A stretch of 64,000 nucleotides of DNA from Candidatus Eremiobacteraceae bacterium (GCA_035295225.1 DATGJI010000005.1:1-64000), one strand, 5' to 3'. Positions 52,341 through 61,964 are shown, numbered from the stretch's first letter. The notes: generated by a model not told the origin, from the letters alone. Numbers and translations are program-made.

Positions 52341-53003
52341 TCAGATGTTCCAGGTGGAGTCGGGCAGCGGCACGTTCACTTTTAGGTCCGAGTAGACCAT
52401 GTGGTTGACGTCGATGTCGCCTTCGTATTGATCGTACCCCGTCGGCAGCCCGTTGCTCGCGAGATACACGACGTCTTTGGTGATGCCGCCGTCCGTGGTA
52501 GGATCCGCTACCGTCGCCGTGATCGTCGTCGTGTCGCCCACGGTCGCGGCATCAAGCGACGACGCCTTCAACGCTTTGATCATATCGAGGACCGCGCCAA
52601 ACGTCGCTTGCGCGATGGTGACGCCGCGCATGCTCGTCGCGATCGGATTCGTCAATTTCAAATGCAAATGGATGAAACGCAAGAATCCGCCTTGATGGCC
52701 GTCGACGGTGTCGCCGCCGGTCCACAGCGCTTGAGACCCCTTCCCCGCTCCGTCCACGATGTCCATGCGGACGTGGTTCGGCGCTGCATAATAGAGATCG
52801 TACACGCGATCCTGAACGTCGCTGCCTTGTGTTTCGCGCGCGGTCATCGTGACCGTGTAGGTCTGGACTTGTGACCACGCCTTGGTCCACTTCGCTAGCG
52901 CCGCATCGCCTGCGGGTGACGCGACGGCCGGCGTCCGCGTGCCGTACACGATGAGCAGAGCGGCGATGAGCGCGAAGCCGGCGGCAGGCGCGCCGATTTT
53001 CAT
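52341..53003 (-). CDS. LolA/DUF1571-like exported protein
   Basis: A 220-residue protein with an N-terminal signal or membrane anchor (AGFALIAALLIVYGTRTPAVA). The mature part, WSQVQTYTVTMTARETQGSDVQDRVYDLYYAAPNHVRMDIVDG, is the half-barrel of the LolA/LolB fold, seen also in outer-membrane lipoprotein-sorting-like and DUF1571 proteins. It may carry a lipid or lipoprotein in the periplasm. The ATG overlaps the stop of the universal-stress gene by four bases. Confidence 0.65.
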   Translation of the reverse strand: MKIGAPAAGFALIAALLIVYGTRTPAVASPAGDAALAKWTKAWSQVQTYTVTMTARETQGSDVQDRVYDLYYAAPNHVRMDIVDGAGKGSQALWTGGDTVDGHQGGFLRFIHLHLKLTNPIATSMRGVTIAQATFGAVLDMIKALKASSLDAATVGDTTTITATVADPTTDGGITKDVVYLASNGLPTGYDQYEGDIDVNHMVYSDLKVNVPLPDSTWNI

Positions 53004-53632
53004 TTCTTGCCGACGCGCGACGCCGCTGCATCCAGCGAGCCGAGCGCGAACATGCTTCCGGTTTCGGAGTTGGCAGAGACGCCGATCAAGACGTCCACGT
53101 GCGCGTGCGTCGTGACGTACTCGATGAGGTGCGCGAGCGGGGCGCCGGCGTAGCGATGTTCGCGGTACGTTCCCATGACGATGAGCTGAGCATTTTCGTC
53201 GCGGGCCGCCTTGATGATCGCAGGTCCGGCCTGCCTGTCGCGCACGGTACGGGTCGAAATTTCGAGGCCTGATTTGCGGCCGATCTCGGCGGCGGCGTTG
53301 AGCACTTCAAGCGCCCGGCGTTCATCCTTCGGCAGTTCGGCGCTGACCGGCAGCGTCAATGGAACTTCGATCACATAGATCGCAACGAGTTTCGCGTGCG
53401 TCCGATACGCCATTTTCGCGGCAAGCGCCATGAGCACTTCCGAGCTGACCGCAGCCGAGAACGCGACGAGGATGTTGCCGGTGATCTGCGCCGCAGCAGT
53501 CGTGGCATGCTCTGCGATCCGCACTGTTCGGCTGGACGGCGGATGCATCATCCAGTAGAGCGTCGCGCTGATCGCCGCCGCGACGATAATGGCGATCGTG
53601 ACGCCGATCGGATCGAATAGCTGCGGATTCAT
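53000..53632 (-). CDS. membrane-anchored universal stress protein (UspA fold)
   Basis: A 210-residue protein with an N-terminal hydrophobic helix (VTIAIIVAAAISATLYWMM) and a C-terminal UspA domain: NILVAFSAAVSSEVLMALAAKMAYRTHAKLVAIYVIEVP and the ATP-loop-like LIVMGTYREHRYAGAPLAHLIEYV, where the usual GSxG is degenerate. Usp proteins are rarely tethered. It sits in a three-gene unit with overlapping starts (small membrane protein, UspA, LolA-like). ATP binding is doubtful. Confidence 0.75.
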   Translation of the reverse strand: MNPQLFDPIGVTIAIIVAAAISATLYWMMHPPSSRTVRIAEHATTAAAQITGNILVAFSAAVSSEVLMALAAKMAYRTHAKLVAIYVIEVPLTLPVSAELPKDERRALEVLNAAAEIGRKSGLEISTRTVRDRQAGPAIIKAARDENAQLIVMGTYREHRYAGAPLAHLIEYVTTHAHVDVLIGVSANSETGSMFALGSLDAAASRVGKK

Positions 53633-53844
53633 CAGGGGCCCGCCATCGTGCGCACGGCGCGCAGGTAGATCATGCCGCGCCAGAAGCTCGCGGCTCCGAG
53701 CACGACGAGAATGGCGTAGACGAAAATCGCCGGCGCGGTGACCGTCTCCATCGCCGCAAAACGCACGAGCGCGATAAGCGCCAGCACCGCTATTGCAAAG
53801 GACGTGAAGATCTTATAGCGGAGACGAGATTTGGATTGGATCAT
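53632..53844 (-). CDS. small two-helix membrane protein
   Basis: A 70-residue protein with two hydrophobic helices (IFTSFAIAVLALIALVRFAAM and TAPAIFVYAILVVLGAASFWRGMIYL) and a basic N-terminus. It has no recognised family. Its TGA shares one base with the ATG of the universal-stress gene, so it is the first gene of that operon. Upstream lies a GGCGGACC repeat pair and then the kinase gene on the same strand. Confidence 0.6.
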   Translation of the reverse strand: MIQSKSRLRYKIFTSFAIAVLALIALVRFAAMETVTAPAIFVYAILVVLGAASFWRGMIYLRAVRTMAGP

Positions 53845-53897
53845 GGTAGATGGACGATGTTCGCGAACGTTCGGTGACGGTCCTCGATTCGATGTAG

Positions 53898-53939
53898 GGC
53901 GGACCTTTACGGTCCGCCGGCGGACGATAAACGTCCGCC
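53898..53939. repeat. back-to-back GGCGGACC palindromes
   Basis: GGCGGACCTTTACGGTCCGCC (53898-53918) is directly followed by GGCGGACGATAAACGTCCGCC (53919-53939), flanked by GTAG before and CTAC after, so the pair forms one larger inverted repeat. It lies between the kinase stop and the small membrane protein. Confidence 0.85.
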
Positions 53940-53949
53940 CTACATTGGA

Positions 53950-55278
<1,329 letters not shown>

Positions 55279-55293
55279 GAGAAAAGGGGAACC

Positions 55294-55665
55294 CTAAGAC
55301 TGCGAAAAGGCGGCTTTCATATGGGTAATATCGGTGGTTCGGGCGCTTTTCATGATGCAGATGACGTCGAATCGGATGCGCGCGAAGACGCGGCCGCAAA
55401 GACTCAAGTACTGCTGTGCCGCTTTGCGGACTCGGGCCTGTTTGACCGCCGTCACGGCTTCGAGCGGCGATCCGCGCGAAAGGGTGCGGCGCAACTTGAC
55501 CTCCACGAACACGAGTGTGCCGCCGTCGAGCGCGATCACATCGATCTCGCCGCCGCGGCAACGGAAATTCCGTTCGAGCACATGATAGCCGCGAGCGGTC
55601 AGATATTCAGCCGCCAGCGCTTCGCCGACCGTGCCGACCGGCGGCTTGAGCGTGGCCGGTCTCAT
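55294..55665 (-). CDS. YraN family (UPF0102) nuclease-like protein
   Basis: A 123-residue protein. GTVGEALAAEYLTARGYHVLERNFRCRGGEIDVIALDGGTLVFVEVKLRR is the PD-(D/E)xK-type core of YraN (E...GEIDVIA...EVK). YraN proteins are of uncertain function, linked to cell division and recombination. ATG 55665 lies in an ATGA overlap with the rnhB stop. Confidence 0.9.
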   Translation of the reverse strand: MRPATLKPPVGTVGEALAAEYLTARGYHVLERNFRCRGGEIDVIALDGGTLVFVEVKLRRTLSRGSPLEAVTAVKQARVRKAAQQYLSLCGRVFARIRFDVICIMKSARTTDITHMKAAFSQS

Positions 55666-56312
55666 GCGAGCAACTCGGCGAAGAGCCACGTCTGCACGAC
55701 GGGCGCGAACGAGCGACGATGAGCCGGACAAGGCCCGAGCTTGTGCAAGGCGGCCACGTGCTCTTCGGTGCCGTAGCCTCGGTTGTGCGCAAACCCGTAT
55801 CCCGGATAGAGCGCATCGAGTTCTTCCATATATTGGTCGCGCGCGACTTTTGCGACGATGCTTGCGGCGGCGATCGCTGCCGATTTGGCGTCGCCTCCGA
55901 TGATCGCCGTCTGCGGCGCCTGGCACGCCGGTATGTGAATCGCGTCCACAAAGACCTGCGCCGGCGCGGCGCGCAGACCCGCGAGCGCCCGCCCCATCGC
56001 GATGCGCGTGGCGTTCAAGATGTTGTGCGCGTCGATCTCTTCCGGATCCGCCCAGCCAAGCGAGACGTCTACGGCGAAACGCCGGATGTCTGCATCGAGT
56101 TCGACCCGGCGCAATGCCGTGACCACTTTGCTATCGTTGAGATGTTCGAGGATCAACGGCTGTGCGATCACCACCGCGCACGCCGTCACCGGTCCCGCGA
56201 GAGGACCGCGGCCGACTTCATCGACGCCGCACACGGAAGTCGCCCCATTTTCCCAAGCGGCGCGTTCGTAGCGGTGCATGCGGCTCAGTCGCCGCCGTTC
56301 GCCTGCGTCCAT
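55662..56312 (-). CDS. rnhB: ribonuclease HII
   Basis: A 216-residue RNase HII that removes ribonucleotides from DNA. The catalytic Asp-Glu are in SVCGVDEVGRGPLAGPV, followed by LNDSKVVTALRR, VFVDAIHIP and IIGGDAKSAAIAAASIVAKVARDQYM. ATG 56312 is preferred over the upstream TTG/GTG. It lies between yraN and rbgA, the commonly observed cluster. Confidence 0.95.
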   Translation of the reverse strand: MDAGERRRLSRMHRYERAAWENGATSVCGVDEVGRGPLAGPVTACAVVIAQPLILEHLNDSKVVTALRRVELDADIRRFAVDVSLGWADPEEIDAHNILNATRIAMGRALAGLRAAPAQVFVDAIHIPACQAPQTAIIGGDAKSAAIAAASIVAKVARDQYMEELDALYPGYGFAHNRGYGTEEHVAALHKLGPCPAHRRSFAPVVQTWLFAELLA

Positions 56313-56339
56313 CTTCACCAAAGAATCAAAGGCGCGTGG

Positions 56340-57146
56340 TCAACCAGATGGCTCGAATGTGACTCGCATGAACGCGCCTGCACGAAAGCGGGCGATGAAC
56401 TTGCGGGCCGCGTTAAGGCCGTCAGGTTCGCCGCCGCGGCGGATCATCCCATGCTGACGAGCAAAAGAAGCGAGCGAAATCTGGCCGGCTTCGCTCGGAC
56501 GATGACGGCGGACCCAGGTTTCGAAATGCGCGACGACCTCTTCCGGATCGTATGCCGTCTCGGGCAAGCAGCCGCACAACGCTAGTTGCCAGGCGGAGGC
56601 TTCGTCGACGATACGCGGCGGCAGCACGCCGGGCGTATCAAGTATGTCCACGCCTTCGGCAAGCCGCAGCCAGCGGACGTGCCGCGTGATGCCCGCGCGG
56701 TCCTGCGCTGCCGCGCGCTTGCGGCGGCCCAGCGCATTGATGATCGACGATTTGCCGGTGTTTGGCGCGCCCACCACGGCGACCCGCAATCGGCCGTCGC
56801 GCGGCCGCTTCGAGTAAAGCGCATCGCGCAATCGTTTGAGCGAACCGGCATGCGTGCCGATCGTCGCAAACGCGTCGAGGCCCTCGCGGCCGAGCGCGGC
56901 AAGCCAACGGTCGGTCATCGCGGGGTCGGCGAGATCTTCGCGATTGAGCGCGATCAACCGGCGCTTGCGCGCAAGCGTCGGATGCAGACCGGTCGCGGCG
57001 GTAGCACGCGGCAATCTTGCATCGCGGACTTCCACAACGGCATCGATGACGGTCGCGTTTTCGATGACGGCGCGTAGACCGGCCGCCATGTGGCCGGGGA
57101 ACCACGAGGCAGCCGCTTTCGCAGGCTTAGCGGAGCGCGCGGGCAC
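56340..57146 (-). CDS. rbgA: ribosome biogenesis GTPase RbgA (YlqF)
   Basis: A 268-residue circularly permuted GTPase acting late in 50S assembly. The permuted order is visible: the NKxD-type motif comes first as LIALNREDLADP, then G1 VVGAPNTGKSSIINALG, then G3 DTPGVLPPRI. The start WFPGHMAAGLRAV is diagnostic. Its reading frame overlaps the upstream lepB by 20 bp, suggesting coupled translation. Confidence 0.93.
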   Translation of the reverse strand: MPARSAKPAKAAASWFPGHMAAGLRAVIENATVIDAVVEVRDARLPRATAATGLHPTLARKRRLIALNREDLADPAMTDRWLAALGREGLDAFATIGTHAGSLKRLRDALYSKRPRDGRLRVAVVGAPNTGKSSIINALGRRKRAAAQDRAGITRHVRWLRLAEGVDILDTPGVLPPRIVDEASAWQLALCGCLPETAYDPEEVVAHFETWVRRHRPSEAGQISLASFARQHGMIRRGGEPDGLNAARKFIARFRAGAFMRVTFEPSG

Positions 57147-57789
57147 GGGTGAGCGGCCAGAGCACGACTTTTGCCCGGCCGATGACGGCCGCGATCGGTA
57201 TCGGACCGAACGACCGCGAGTCGACGGATTGTGCGCGATTGTCGCCGAGGACGTAGAGGTCGCCCGCCGGCACGGTCAGCGGCGCGAGATTCGACCGGTC
57301 GAGCGACTCGTTTGAAGACGCTGAGAACGGTACGCCGTTCACTGCAACCGCGCCGTTGTCGATCGAAATCGTATCGCCGGGAAGACCGGCGACGCGTTTG
57401 AGCAAGATGCGGCGCTCATCGCCGGCGCCCATCTCGAACGCCACAAGATCGCCGCGCGCGATCGGATGGAGACCGATCTCCACGAGCGGGTGGTCGGTGC
57501 TCGACGGATTACCGATGCGCAGATCGTAGGCGAGCGTGTCGATCAGCACGTGTTCGCCATCCATCAACTGCGGTTCCATGCTCTTGCCATCGACCTGCGG
57601 CATGCGCCAGAATAAGAGAAGGATGAGGCCGCAGAGGACAGCGACTTCGGCGACGAGGCTGACGATGTGGATGATGCGGCGGCGACGCGCCAAACGGCGT
57701 CCGTCATCGGCGAGAACTTCTTCGAACGACGGAGCACGCGTGATCGCGGATTCGTCCGTGTCGGTCAGGCGCGGGCTGTACGCGGACAC
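57127..57789 (-). CDS. lepB: signal peptidase I (second copy)
   Basis: A 220-residue type I signal peptidase. A single N-terminal membrane helix (IVSLVAEVAVLCGLILLLFW) precedes the catalytic Ser in GKSMEPQL (about 69) and the Lys in ILLKRVAGLPGD; the GDNRAQSVDSRSFG box closes the domain. GTG start 57789 has AGGAG close by. It lies 65 bp downstream of another lepB. Two different signal peptidases may divide substrates. Confidence 0.9.
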   Translation of the reverse strand: MSAYSPRLTDTDESAITRAPSFEEVLADDGRRLARRRRIIHIVSLVAEVAVLCGLILLLFWRMPQVDGKSMEPQLMDGEHVLIDTLAYDLRIGNPSSTDHPLVEIGLHPIARGDLVAFEMGAGDERRILLKRVAGLPGDTISIDNGAVAVNGVPFSASSNESLDRSNLAPLTVPAGDLYVLGDNRAQSVDSRSFGPIPIAAVIGRAKVVLWPLTRARALR

Positions 57790-57854
57790 GGACTCCTGTG
57801 TTCAGGAGATAGACGCGGCCGACCTCCGTCAGCGGCGATGGCGTACGCGGTCGG

Positions 57855-58547
57855 CTAGTGCAGCAATCTCGCGTCGCTGAACGGCCAGAAGACCAAAAAC
57901 GCGTGTCCGACGAATTTATCGCGCGCGATGAATCCCCACAAGTGCGAGTCATCGGAATTGTTGCGGTTGTCGCCCATCATGAAATACCAGCCGTTCGGGA
58001 TGCGGTCGGGCGCTTGCCAATCCTTCTTCGGCGGGATCTGCGCGCGCGTCGGATCGAGCGGAATACCGTCCACCCAAATGTCGTAGTTTTTGATCTCAAG
58101 TTCGTAGTCGGGATGATTCGCCGCGGGCAGATAGGGCTCGTTCACGGGCTGACCGTTGCGGATCACCACGCCGTTGTGGATGCGCAGGCGATCGCCTGGC
58201 GTGCCCATGACGCGCTTGATGAAGTCGGTGGTGCCGAGCTCCGGCGGCGGTATGAACACCGCGATCTGTCCGAGCTGCGGGTTGGAGATGCCGTACTGGA
58301 TCTCGGATGCGAGCAGCACGTCGTTGATCTTCAGCGTCGGCTCCATCGAGCCCGACGGGATGTAGAACGTGCGGATGACGTAGCGCATCAAGAGCAGCGC
58401 GACGACACCGGCGATCAGAAACGCATCGAGATATTCGCGCGTGACCGCCCGGCTTTTATCGTCGGGAATCGCGTTTGGGGCGATCCACAGGACGGCGCGC
58501 GCGATCGCAAGGACGCACAGAACGGCGATCAGGATGGACGGCGTCAT
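57855..58547 (-). CDS. lepB: signal peptidase I (first copy)
   Basis: A 230-residue type I signal peptidase. Two hydrophobic N-terminal segments precede FYIPSGSMEPTLKINDVLLA (nucleophile Ser) and FIKRVMGTPGDRLRIHNGV (general-base Lys); the box GDNRNNSDDSHLWGF is complete. It follows rplS by 10 bp on the same strand. The sequence is only moderately similar to the second copy, so they are not a recent duplication. Confidence 0.93.
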   Translation of the reverse strand: MTPSILIAVLCVLAIARAVLWIAPNAIPDDKSRAVTREYLDAFLIAGVVALLLMRYVIRTFYIPSGSMEPTLKINDVLLASEIQYGISNPQLGQIAVFIPPPELGTTDFIKRVMGTPGDRLRIHNGVVIRNGQPVNEPYLPAANHPDYELEIKNYDIWVDGIPLDPTRAQIPPKKDWQAPDRIPNGWYFMMGDNRNNSDDSHLWGFIARDKFVGHAFLVFWPFSDARLLH

Positions 58548-58557
58548 GCCGCGAGCT

Positions 58558-58905
58558 TCAGCTCTTTCTCTCTTTTATGCGGGTCGCTTTGCTGCCGATC
58601 CGATCCTGCAAGTAGAACAGCTTGGCGCGGCGCACGAGGCCGCGGCGCATGACCTCGACCTTTTCGACGCGCGGCGAGTGGACGAGAAACGAACGCTCGA
58701 CACCCACACCATGCGCGATGCGCCGAACGGTGAAGCTCTCGGAAAGGCCGCCATGCTTGCGTTCGATGACCACGCCTTCGAACACCTGAATGCGTTCCTT
58801 GTTGCCTTCGGTCACCCGCGAATGCACCTTGACGGAATCGCCAGGGCCGAATTCCACCGTCTGCTTCTTTTTCTGCGCGTCGGTGATCACGCGTTTGATG
58901 TCCAT
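58558..58905 (-). CDS. rplS: 50S ribosomal protein L19
   Basis: A 115-residue ribosomal protein beginning [20 protein letters not shown] and containing [22 protein letters not shown] and [37 protein letters not shown], all diagnostic of L19, which sits at the 30S-50S interface. The frame is open upstream, but ATG 58905 is the family start. A hairpin terminator sits 25 bp before it. Confidence 0.97.
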   Translation of the reverse strand: MDIKRVITDAQKKKQTVEFGPGDSVKVHSRVTEGNKERIQVFEGVVIERKHGGLSESFTVRRIAHGVGVERSFLVHSPRVEKVEVMRRGLVRRAKLFYLQDRIGSKATRIKERKS

Positions 58906-58930
58906 GATCGTCGCTATCCCTCGGGCCGCT

Positions 58931-58964
58931 AAAAAAGCGTCGGCCGCCTCACGGGGCCCGACGC
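58931..58964 (-). terminator. hairpin terminator directly before rplS
   Basis: Minus strand: GCGTCGG (58958-58964) and CCGACGC (58937-58943) with a 14-base loop, then TTTTTT. It lies after a promoter and about 25 bp before the rplS start codon. It is either the trmD terminator or an L19-leader attenuator. Confidence 0.7.
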
Positions 58965-59027
58965 CGCTGCCGCGTCTATCGTCGCCGGCCGCCGGCCGGC
59001 GCCAAACAAAAAAATCGAACGCCGTTA

Positions 59028-59057
59028 AGTATAACACACGGCGGTCGAATGCTTCAA
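59028..59057 (-). promoter_or_regulatory. promoter of rplS
   Basis: Minus strand: TTGAAG (complement of 59052-59057), 18-bp spacer, TATACT (complement of 59028-59033). The -35 box overlaps the trmD stop codon. The leader of about 115 nt contains GGCCGGC-rich stems and the terminator. Confidence 0.7.
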
Positions 59058-59734
59058 GACCGAAGGTCCGGACGGCGCTTTGAAGTCCGTTCGCGCGCGC
59101 GATCCGCACGCCACAACGCGATCTTGCCATGATCCCCCGACAACAATATTTCCGGGACACTAACGCCGCGGAAAGTGGCAGGCCGCGTGTAGTGGGGCCA
59201 ATCGAGGCCGTCACCACAGAAGGAGTCGTTTGCCGCGCTTTCGGCCGCTATCGCCCCAGGAAGGATGCGAACGCAGGCATCCGCTATCGCGAGCGCAGGA
59301 ATCTCGCCGCCTGTCAGCACGAAATCGCCGAGCGACACTTCCGAAGCAGCGACGATGTCGAATAGACGTTCGTCAATGCCTTCGTAGTGACCGCAGATGA
59401 GGATCAGTCGTTGCAGGCTAGAGAGATCGCGGGCCATCGCTTGCGTGAAGACGGCGCCGGCGGGAGTCGGCACGATGATGCGCGTGCCGTCCGGCACTGA
59501 CAAAGTATCGCCCAGAAGATCATCAAGACATGCCACGAGCGGGCCTAAGCGCATGACCATGCCTGCGCCGCCGCCATACGGCGCATCGTCGGCTCGCTCG
59601 CCGTCGGGCACATACACGCGGAGGTCAACGACCGCGATGTCGGCCAACCCCTTGGCTTGCGCGCGTCCGATGATGCTGCCGCGCGTCAATGGTTCGACGA
59701 GTTGCGGGAAAAGTGTGACGATATCGATGCGCAT
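59054..59734 (-). CDS. trmD: tRNA (guanine37-N1)-methyltransferase
   Basis: A 226-residue SPOUT methyltransferase. It starts [26 protein letters not shown] and shows [44 protein letters not shown] and [22 protein letters not shown], the TrmD trefoil-knot and catalytic loops. It methylates G37 of tRNAs to prevent frameshifting. ATG 59734 is only 23 bp from the divergent TPR gene start, so its promoter must lie inside that gene. Confidence 0.96.
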   Translation of the reverse strand: MRIDIVTLFPQLVEPLTRGSIIGRAQAKGLADIAVVDLRVYVPDGERADDAPYGGGAGMVMRLGPLVACLDDLLGDTLSVPDGTRIIVPTPAGAVFTQAMARDLSSLQRLILICGHYEGIDERLFDIVAASEVSLGDFVLTGGEIPALAIADACVRILPGAIAAESAANDSFCGDGLDWPHYTRPATFRGVSVPEILLSGDHGKIALWRADRARERTSKRRPDLRS

Positions 59735-59757
59735 GCGTTCGCGCCGGAACTTCACGG

Positions 59758-60216
59758 ATGACGTTGCGCTCACCCTTTGCTGAAGGGTTGCGCGCACAAG
59801 AGCGCGGCCGATTCGATGAGGCGATTGCGTTCTTCACCGAGGCGGCGCTCGATCCGCGCCATGCGGCGAGCGCGCTTTCGAAACGCGGCGTCTGCAAAGT
59901 GCGGATCGCGGACCTCGCCGGCGCGCGCGCCGATTTCGAGGCGGCGCTGGTTCGCGATCCGCGATGTGCCCCCGCGCTCACGAACCTCGGCAACATGGCG
60001 CAGGAAGAAGGCCGGTTCGACTCCGCGCTCGAGCGCTATCAAGCGGCGATCGCGGCCGACGCGAACTACGCGCCCGCGCATCACAACCTCGGCGTTCTCT
60101 ATCGAAAGCTCGGGCGGGTCGAGGAGAGCGTGCGCGAACTGCGCGCGGCAGGCATGCTTGAATACCGTCCGCGTGCCATCATCGAGCGGCTGCGTTCGGC
60201 GTTCCGCCGCGACTAG
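59758..60216 (+). CDS. TPR repeat protein
   Basis: A 152-residue protein of about three tetratricopeptide repeats (RFDEAIAFFTEAALDPRHAASALSKRG, ARADFEAALVRDPRCAPALTNLG, FDSALERYQAAIAADANYAPAHHNLGVLYRKLG). TPR proteins are protein-binding scaffolds; no further domain is present. Its TAG stop overlaps the opposing gene stop through a shared CTAG. Confidence 0.88.
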   Translation: MTLRSPFAEGLRAQERGRFDEAIAFFTEAALDPRHAASALSKRGVCKVRIADLAGARADFEAALVRDPRCAPALTNLGNMAQEEGRFDSALERYQAAIAADANYAPAHHNLGVLYRKLGRVEESVRELRAAGMLEYRPRAIIERLRSAFRRD

Positions 60217-60692
60217 CGCTTCTCTCCCACCTCGACCACGTCGGCTTGCGTGATCTCCTGAAGATATTCGAACAATTGCGGCAGCGTGATCTTCTCAAGG
60301 GCGTTGCGCTTGGGCGCGCGATCGTCGTCGCCTTCATCCCGGATGTAGTAGCGGATATCGAAGTCCGTCGCATCGCCTGCGTAGAACGCGACGGCGAATC
60401 CCTTGCTCGGATTGTCGTCGTAGATGCGCATGGCGTGCGGATTGACGATTTCGACTGAGTGTGACGGATTGACCGCGTCGAAGAACGTCACGACGACTTC
60501 CGCGACGCCGGTGACTTCTACCGCGCCGACCGTGAAGGCGTTCTTCGCAGAATAGAGCTCGTGGGAGCGCCGATGACGCGCCGACATCTCATAGAAAACA
60601 CGATGCCGGACGAACCGGCCGAGGATTTTACGGAGTGTCGCGAGTGTGGCGACAGCCTCTTCGCGCTGGCTCTTTGTGTAGATGATCTTCAA
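60213..60692 (-). CDS. hypothetical protein, 159 aa
   Basis: A 159-residue protein with no signal peptide. The N-terminal half is basic and helical (EEAVATLATLRKILGRFVRHRVFYEMSARHRRS); the second half is acidic and beta-rich (VVVTFFDAVNPSHSVEIVN, IRYYIRDEGDDD). I do not recognise the family. ATG 60692 is preceded by AAGGAG-like sequence in the reverse complement. Codon bias matches neighbours. Confidence 0.55.
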   Translation of the reverse strand: MKIIYTKSQREEAVATLATLRKILGRFVRHRVFYEMSARHRRSHELYSAKNAFTVGAVEVTGVAEVVVTFFDAVNPSHSVEIVNPHAMRIYDDNPSKGFAVAFYAGDATDFDIRYYIRDEGDDDRAPKRNALEKITLPQLFEYLQEITQADVVEVGEKR

Positions 60693-60743
60693 GGAGCGCC
60701 TCGCGAGGACGAACGAAGCCGGTCTTGAAACGTTCGGCTCTTG

Positions 60744-61040
60744 ATGGAAGGGAGCCCTCTCACCGCGATGCTCCTGTGGCTAGGCCCAACCGACATGGCG
60801 ACGATTTTTGTGGTCGCTCTGCTGCTTTTCGGGCCCGAACAATTGCCCAAGGTGGCTCGCCAAGTCGGCGAGGTCATGCGTCACATGCAGAACACGACGC
60901 AATCGTTCATGCTGGAGATGGATCGAGCCGCGCGCGAGCACGATGTCACACCGGCAGCTGTTGCGCCGCCCCCTGACGACCCGGTCACCGATGTACCGAG
61001 CGCCGACGCGCCGGACGACAAATCACCCGAAGCGCCATAA
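60744..61040 (+). CDS. TatA/TatB family twin-arginine translocase protein
   Basis: A 98-residue protein with a single N-terminal membrane helix followed by the FGPEQLPKVARQVGEVM amphipathic helix, the TatA/B signature (F-G-P-x-x-L-P). The C-terminal half is acidic and Pro/Asp-rich. TatB is more likely than TatA because of the long acidic tail, but the distinction is not safe. No tatC is adjacent. Starts at TTG 60741 or ATG 60744; ATG 60768 is possible. Confidence 0.85.
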   Translation: MEGSPLTAMLLWLGPTDMATIFVVALLLFGPEQLPKVARQVGEVMRHMQNTTQSFMLEMDRAAREHDVTPAAVAPPPDDPVTDVPSADAPDDKSPEAP

Positions 61041-61064
61041 AAGGTCGGTCGCGCCGGCGATAAT

Positions 61065-61329
61065 GTAGGGCGCGCCTTTACGGCGCGCCGGCGCTAATGT
61101 AGGGCGCGCCTTTACGGCGCGCCGGCGCTAATGTAGGGCGCGCCTTTACGGCGCGCCGGCGCTAATGTAGGGCGCGCCTTTACGGCGCGCCGGAGATCAT
61201 GTAGGGCGCGCCTTTACGGCGCGCCGGCGCCATTGTGGGGCGCCTTTACGGCGCGCCGGCGCTAATGTAGGGCGCGCCTTTACGGCGCGCCGGAGATCAT
61301 GTAGGGCGCGCCTTTACGGCGCGCCGGCG
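61065..61329. repeat. tandem array of GGCGCGCC palindromes, 34-bp unit, eight copies
   Basis: Units start at 61065, 61099, 61133, 61167, 61201, 61235, 61267 and 61301, mostly 34 bp apart. Each reads GTAGGGCGCGCCTTTACGGC, then GCGCCGG and a short linker GCGCTAAT or AGATCAT. Arms GGCGCGCC form an 8-bp stem around TTTAC. Only the sixth unit has decayed (shortened). The array fills the gap between convergent tatA/B and lytic transglycosylase genes. Confidence 0.93.
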
Positions 61330-61335
61330 ACCATG

Positions 61336-61908
61336 TCAGGTGGCGGACATGCCCGAAAGCCGCCGCCAGAGTACGATCACCTTCATGACGTAGTGGACAG
61401 TTTCGTCATACGGCGGGATGCCGCCGTACTCGTCGACGGCGCCGCTGCCGGCGTTGTAGGCCGCGATCGCGTAAAGATATTGCCGCTGTTGGTCGAATCG
61501 CGCGTAATGGCGAAGATCGCCGCCAAGAGTCAGCACGGTGCCGCGGATGTTCTGATCGACATCGTCGGCGTTCGAGACTCCATCGTCTGCAGCGGTGCCG
61601 GGCATGAGTTGGCCAAGGCCCATCGCACCCGACGAGCTGCGCGCGGTCCGATCGAACGAACTCTCGGTCGCCACCACGGCCACTACGAGGCGCGGATCGA
61701 CGCCTTGTGTCGGCGCTTCGCGCATGATGGCGGTAACGATGCGCTCGGCTTCGGATTCCGCAATGCCGGGATTGAAGTAGCGGATCGCGTCGACGTAAGC
61801 TCCCATCGCATCGGTCGGTAAGGATGACGTTGTGGCGGCGCGCGACGTGCCGGCAGCGCTCGCATATGCGAGCGCTGCAATCGCGCAGGAAAATATGAGG
61901 CGTCGCAT
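61336..61908 (-). CDS. secreted lytic transglycosylase (SLT domain)
   Basis: A 190-residue exported enzyme cleaving peptidoglycan glycan strands. A signal peptide (residues 1-24: RRLIFSCAIAALAYASAAGTSRA) precedes the SLT domain: catalytic Glu in VVAVVATESSFDRTARSSSGAMGLGQLMPGTA and the substrate cleft in YAIAAYNAGSGAVDEYGGIPPYDET. ATG 61908 is the signal-peptide start; an upstream ATG at 61956 is less likely. It ends beside the repeat array. Confidence 0.93.
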   Translation of the reverse strand: MRRLIFSCAIAALAYASAAGTSRAATTSSLPTDAMGAYVDAIRYFNPGIAESEAERIVTAIMREAPTQGVDPRLVVAVVATESSFDRTARSSSGAMGLGQLMPGTAADDGVSNADDVDQNIRGTVLTLGGDLRHYARFDQQRQYLYAIAAYNAGSGAVDEYGGIPPYDETVHYVMKVIVLWRRLSGMSAT

Positions 61909-61964
61909 ATGTGACGTATCGGATTCCCAGCGCCGTCCATCAAGGGCCGGCGCCAATTGTCCCG

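Noticed and set aside
61065-61329. CRISPR array
   Set aside because: Regular 34-bp spacing looks CRISPR-like, but the units are identical palindromes with no variable spacers and no cas gene is near.
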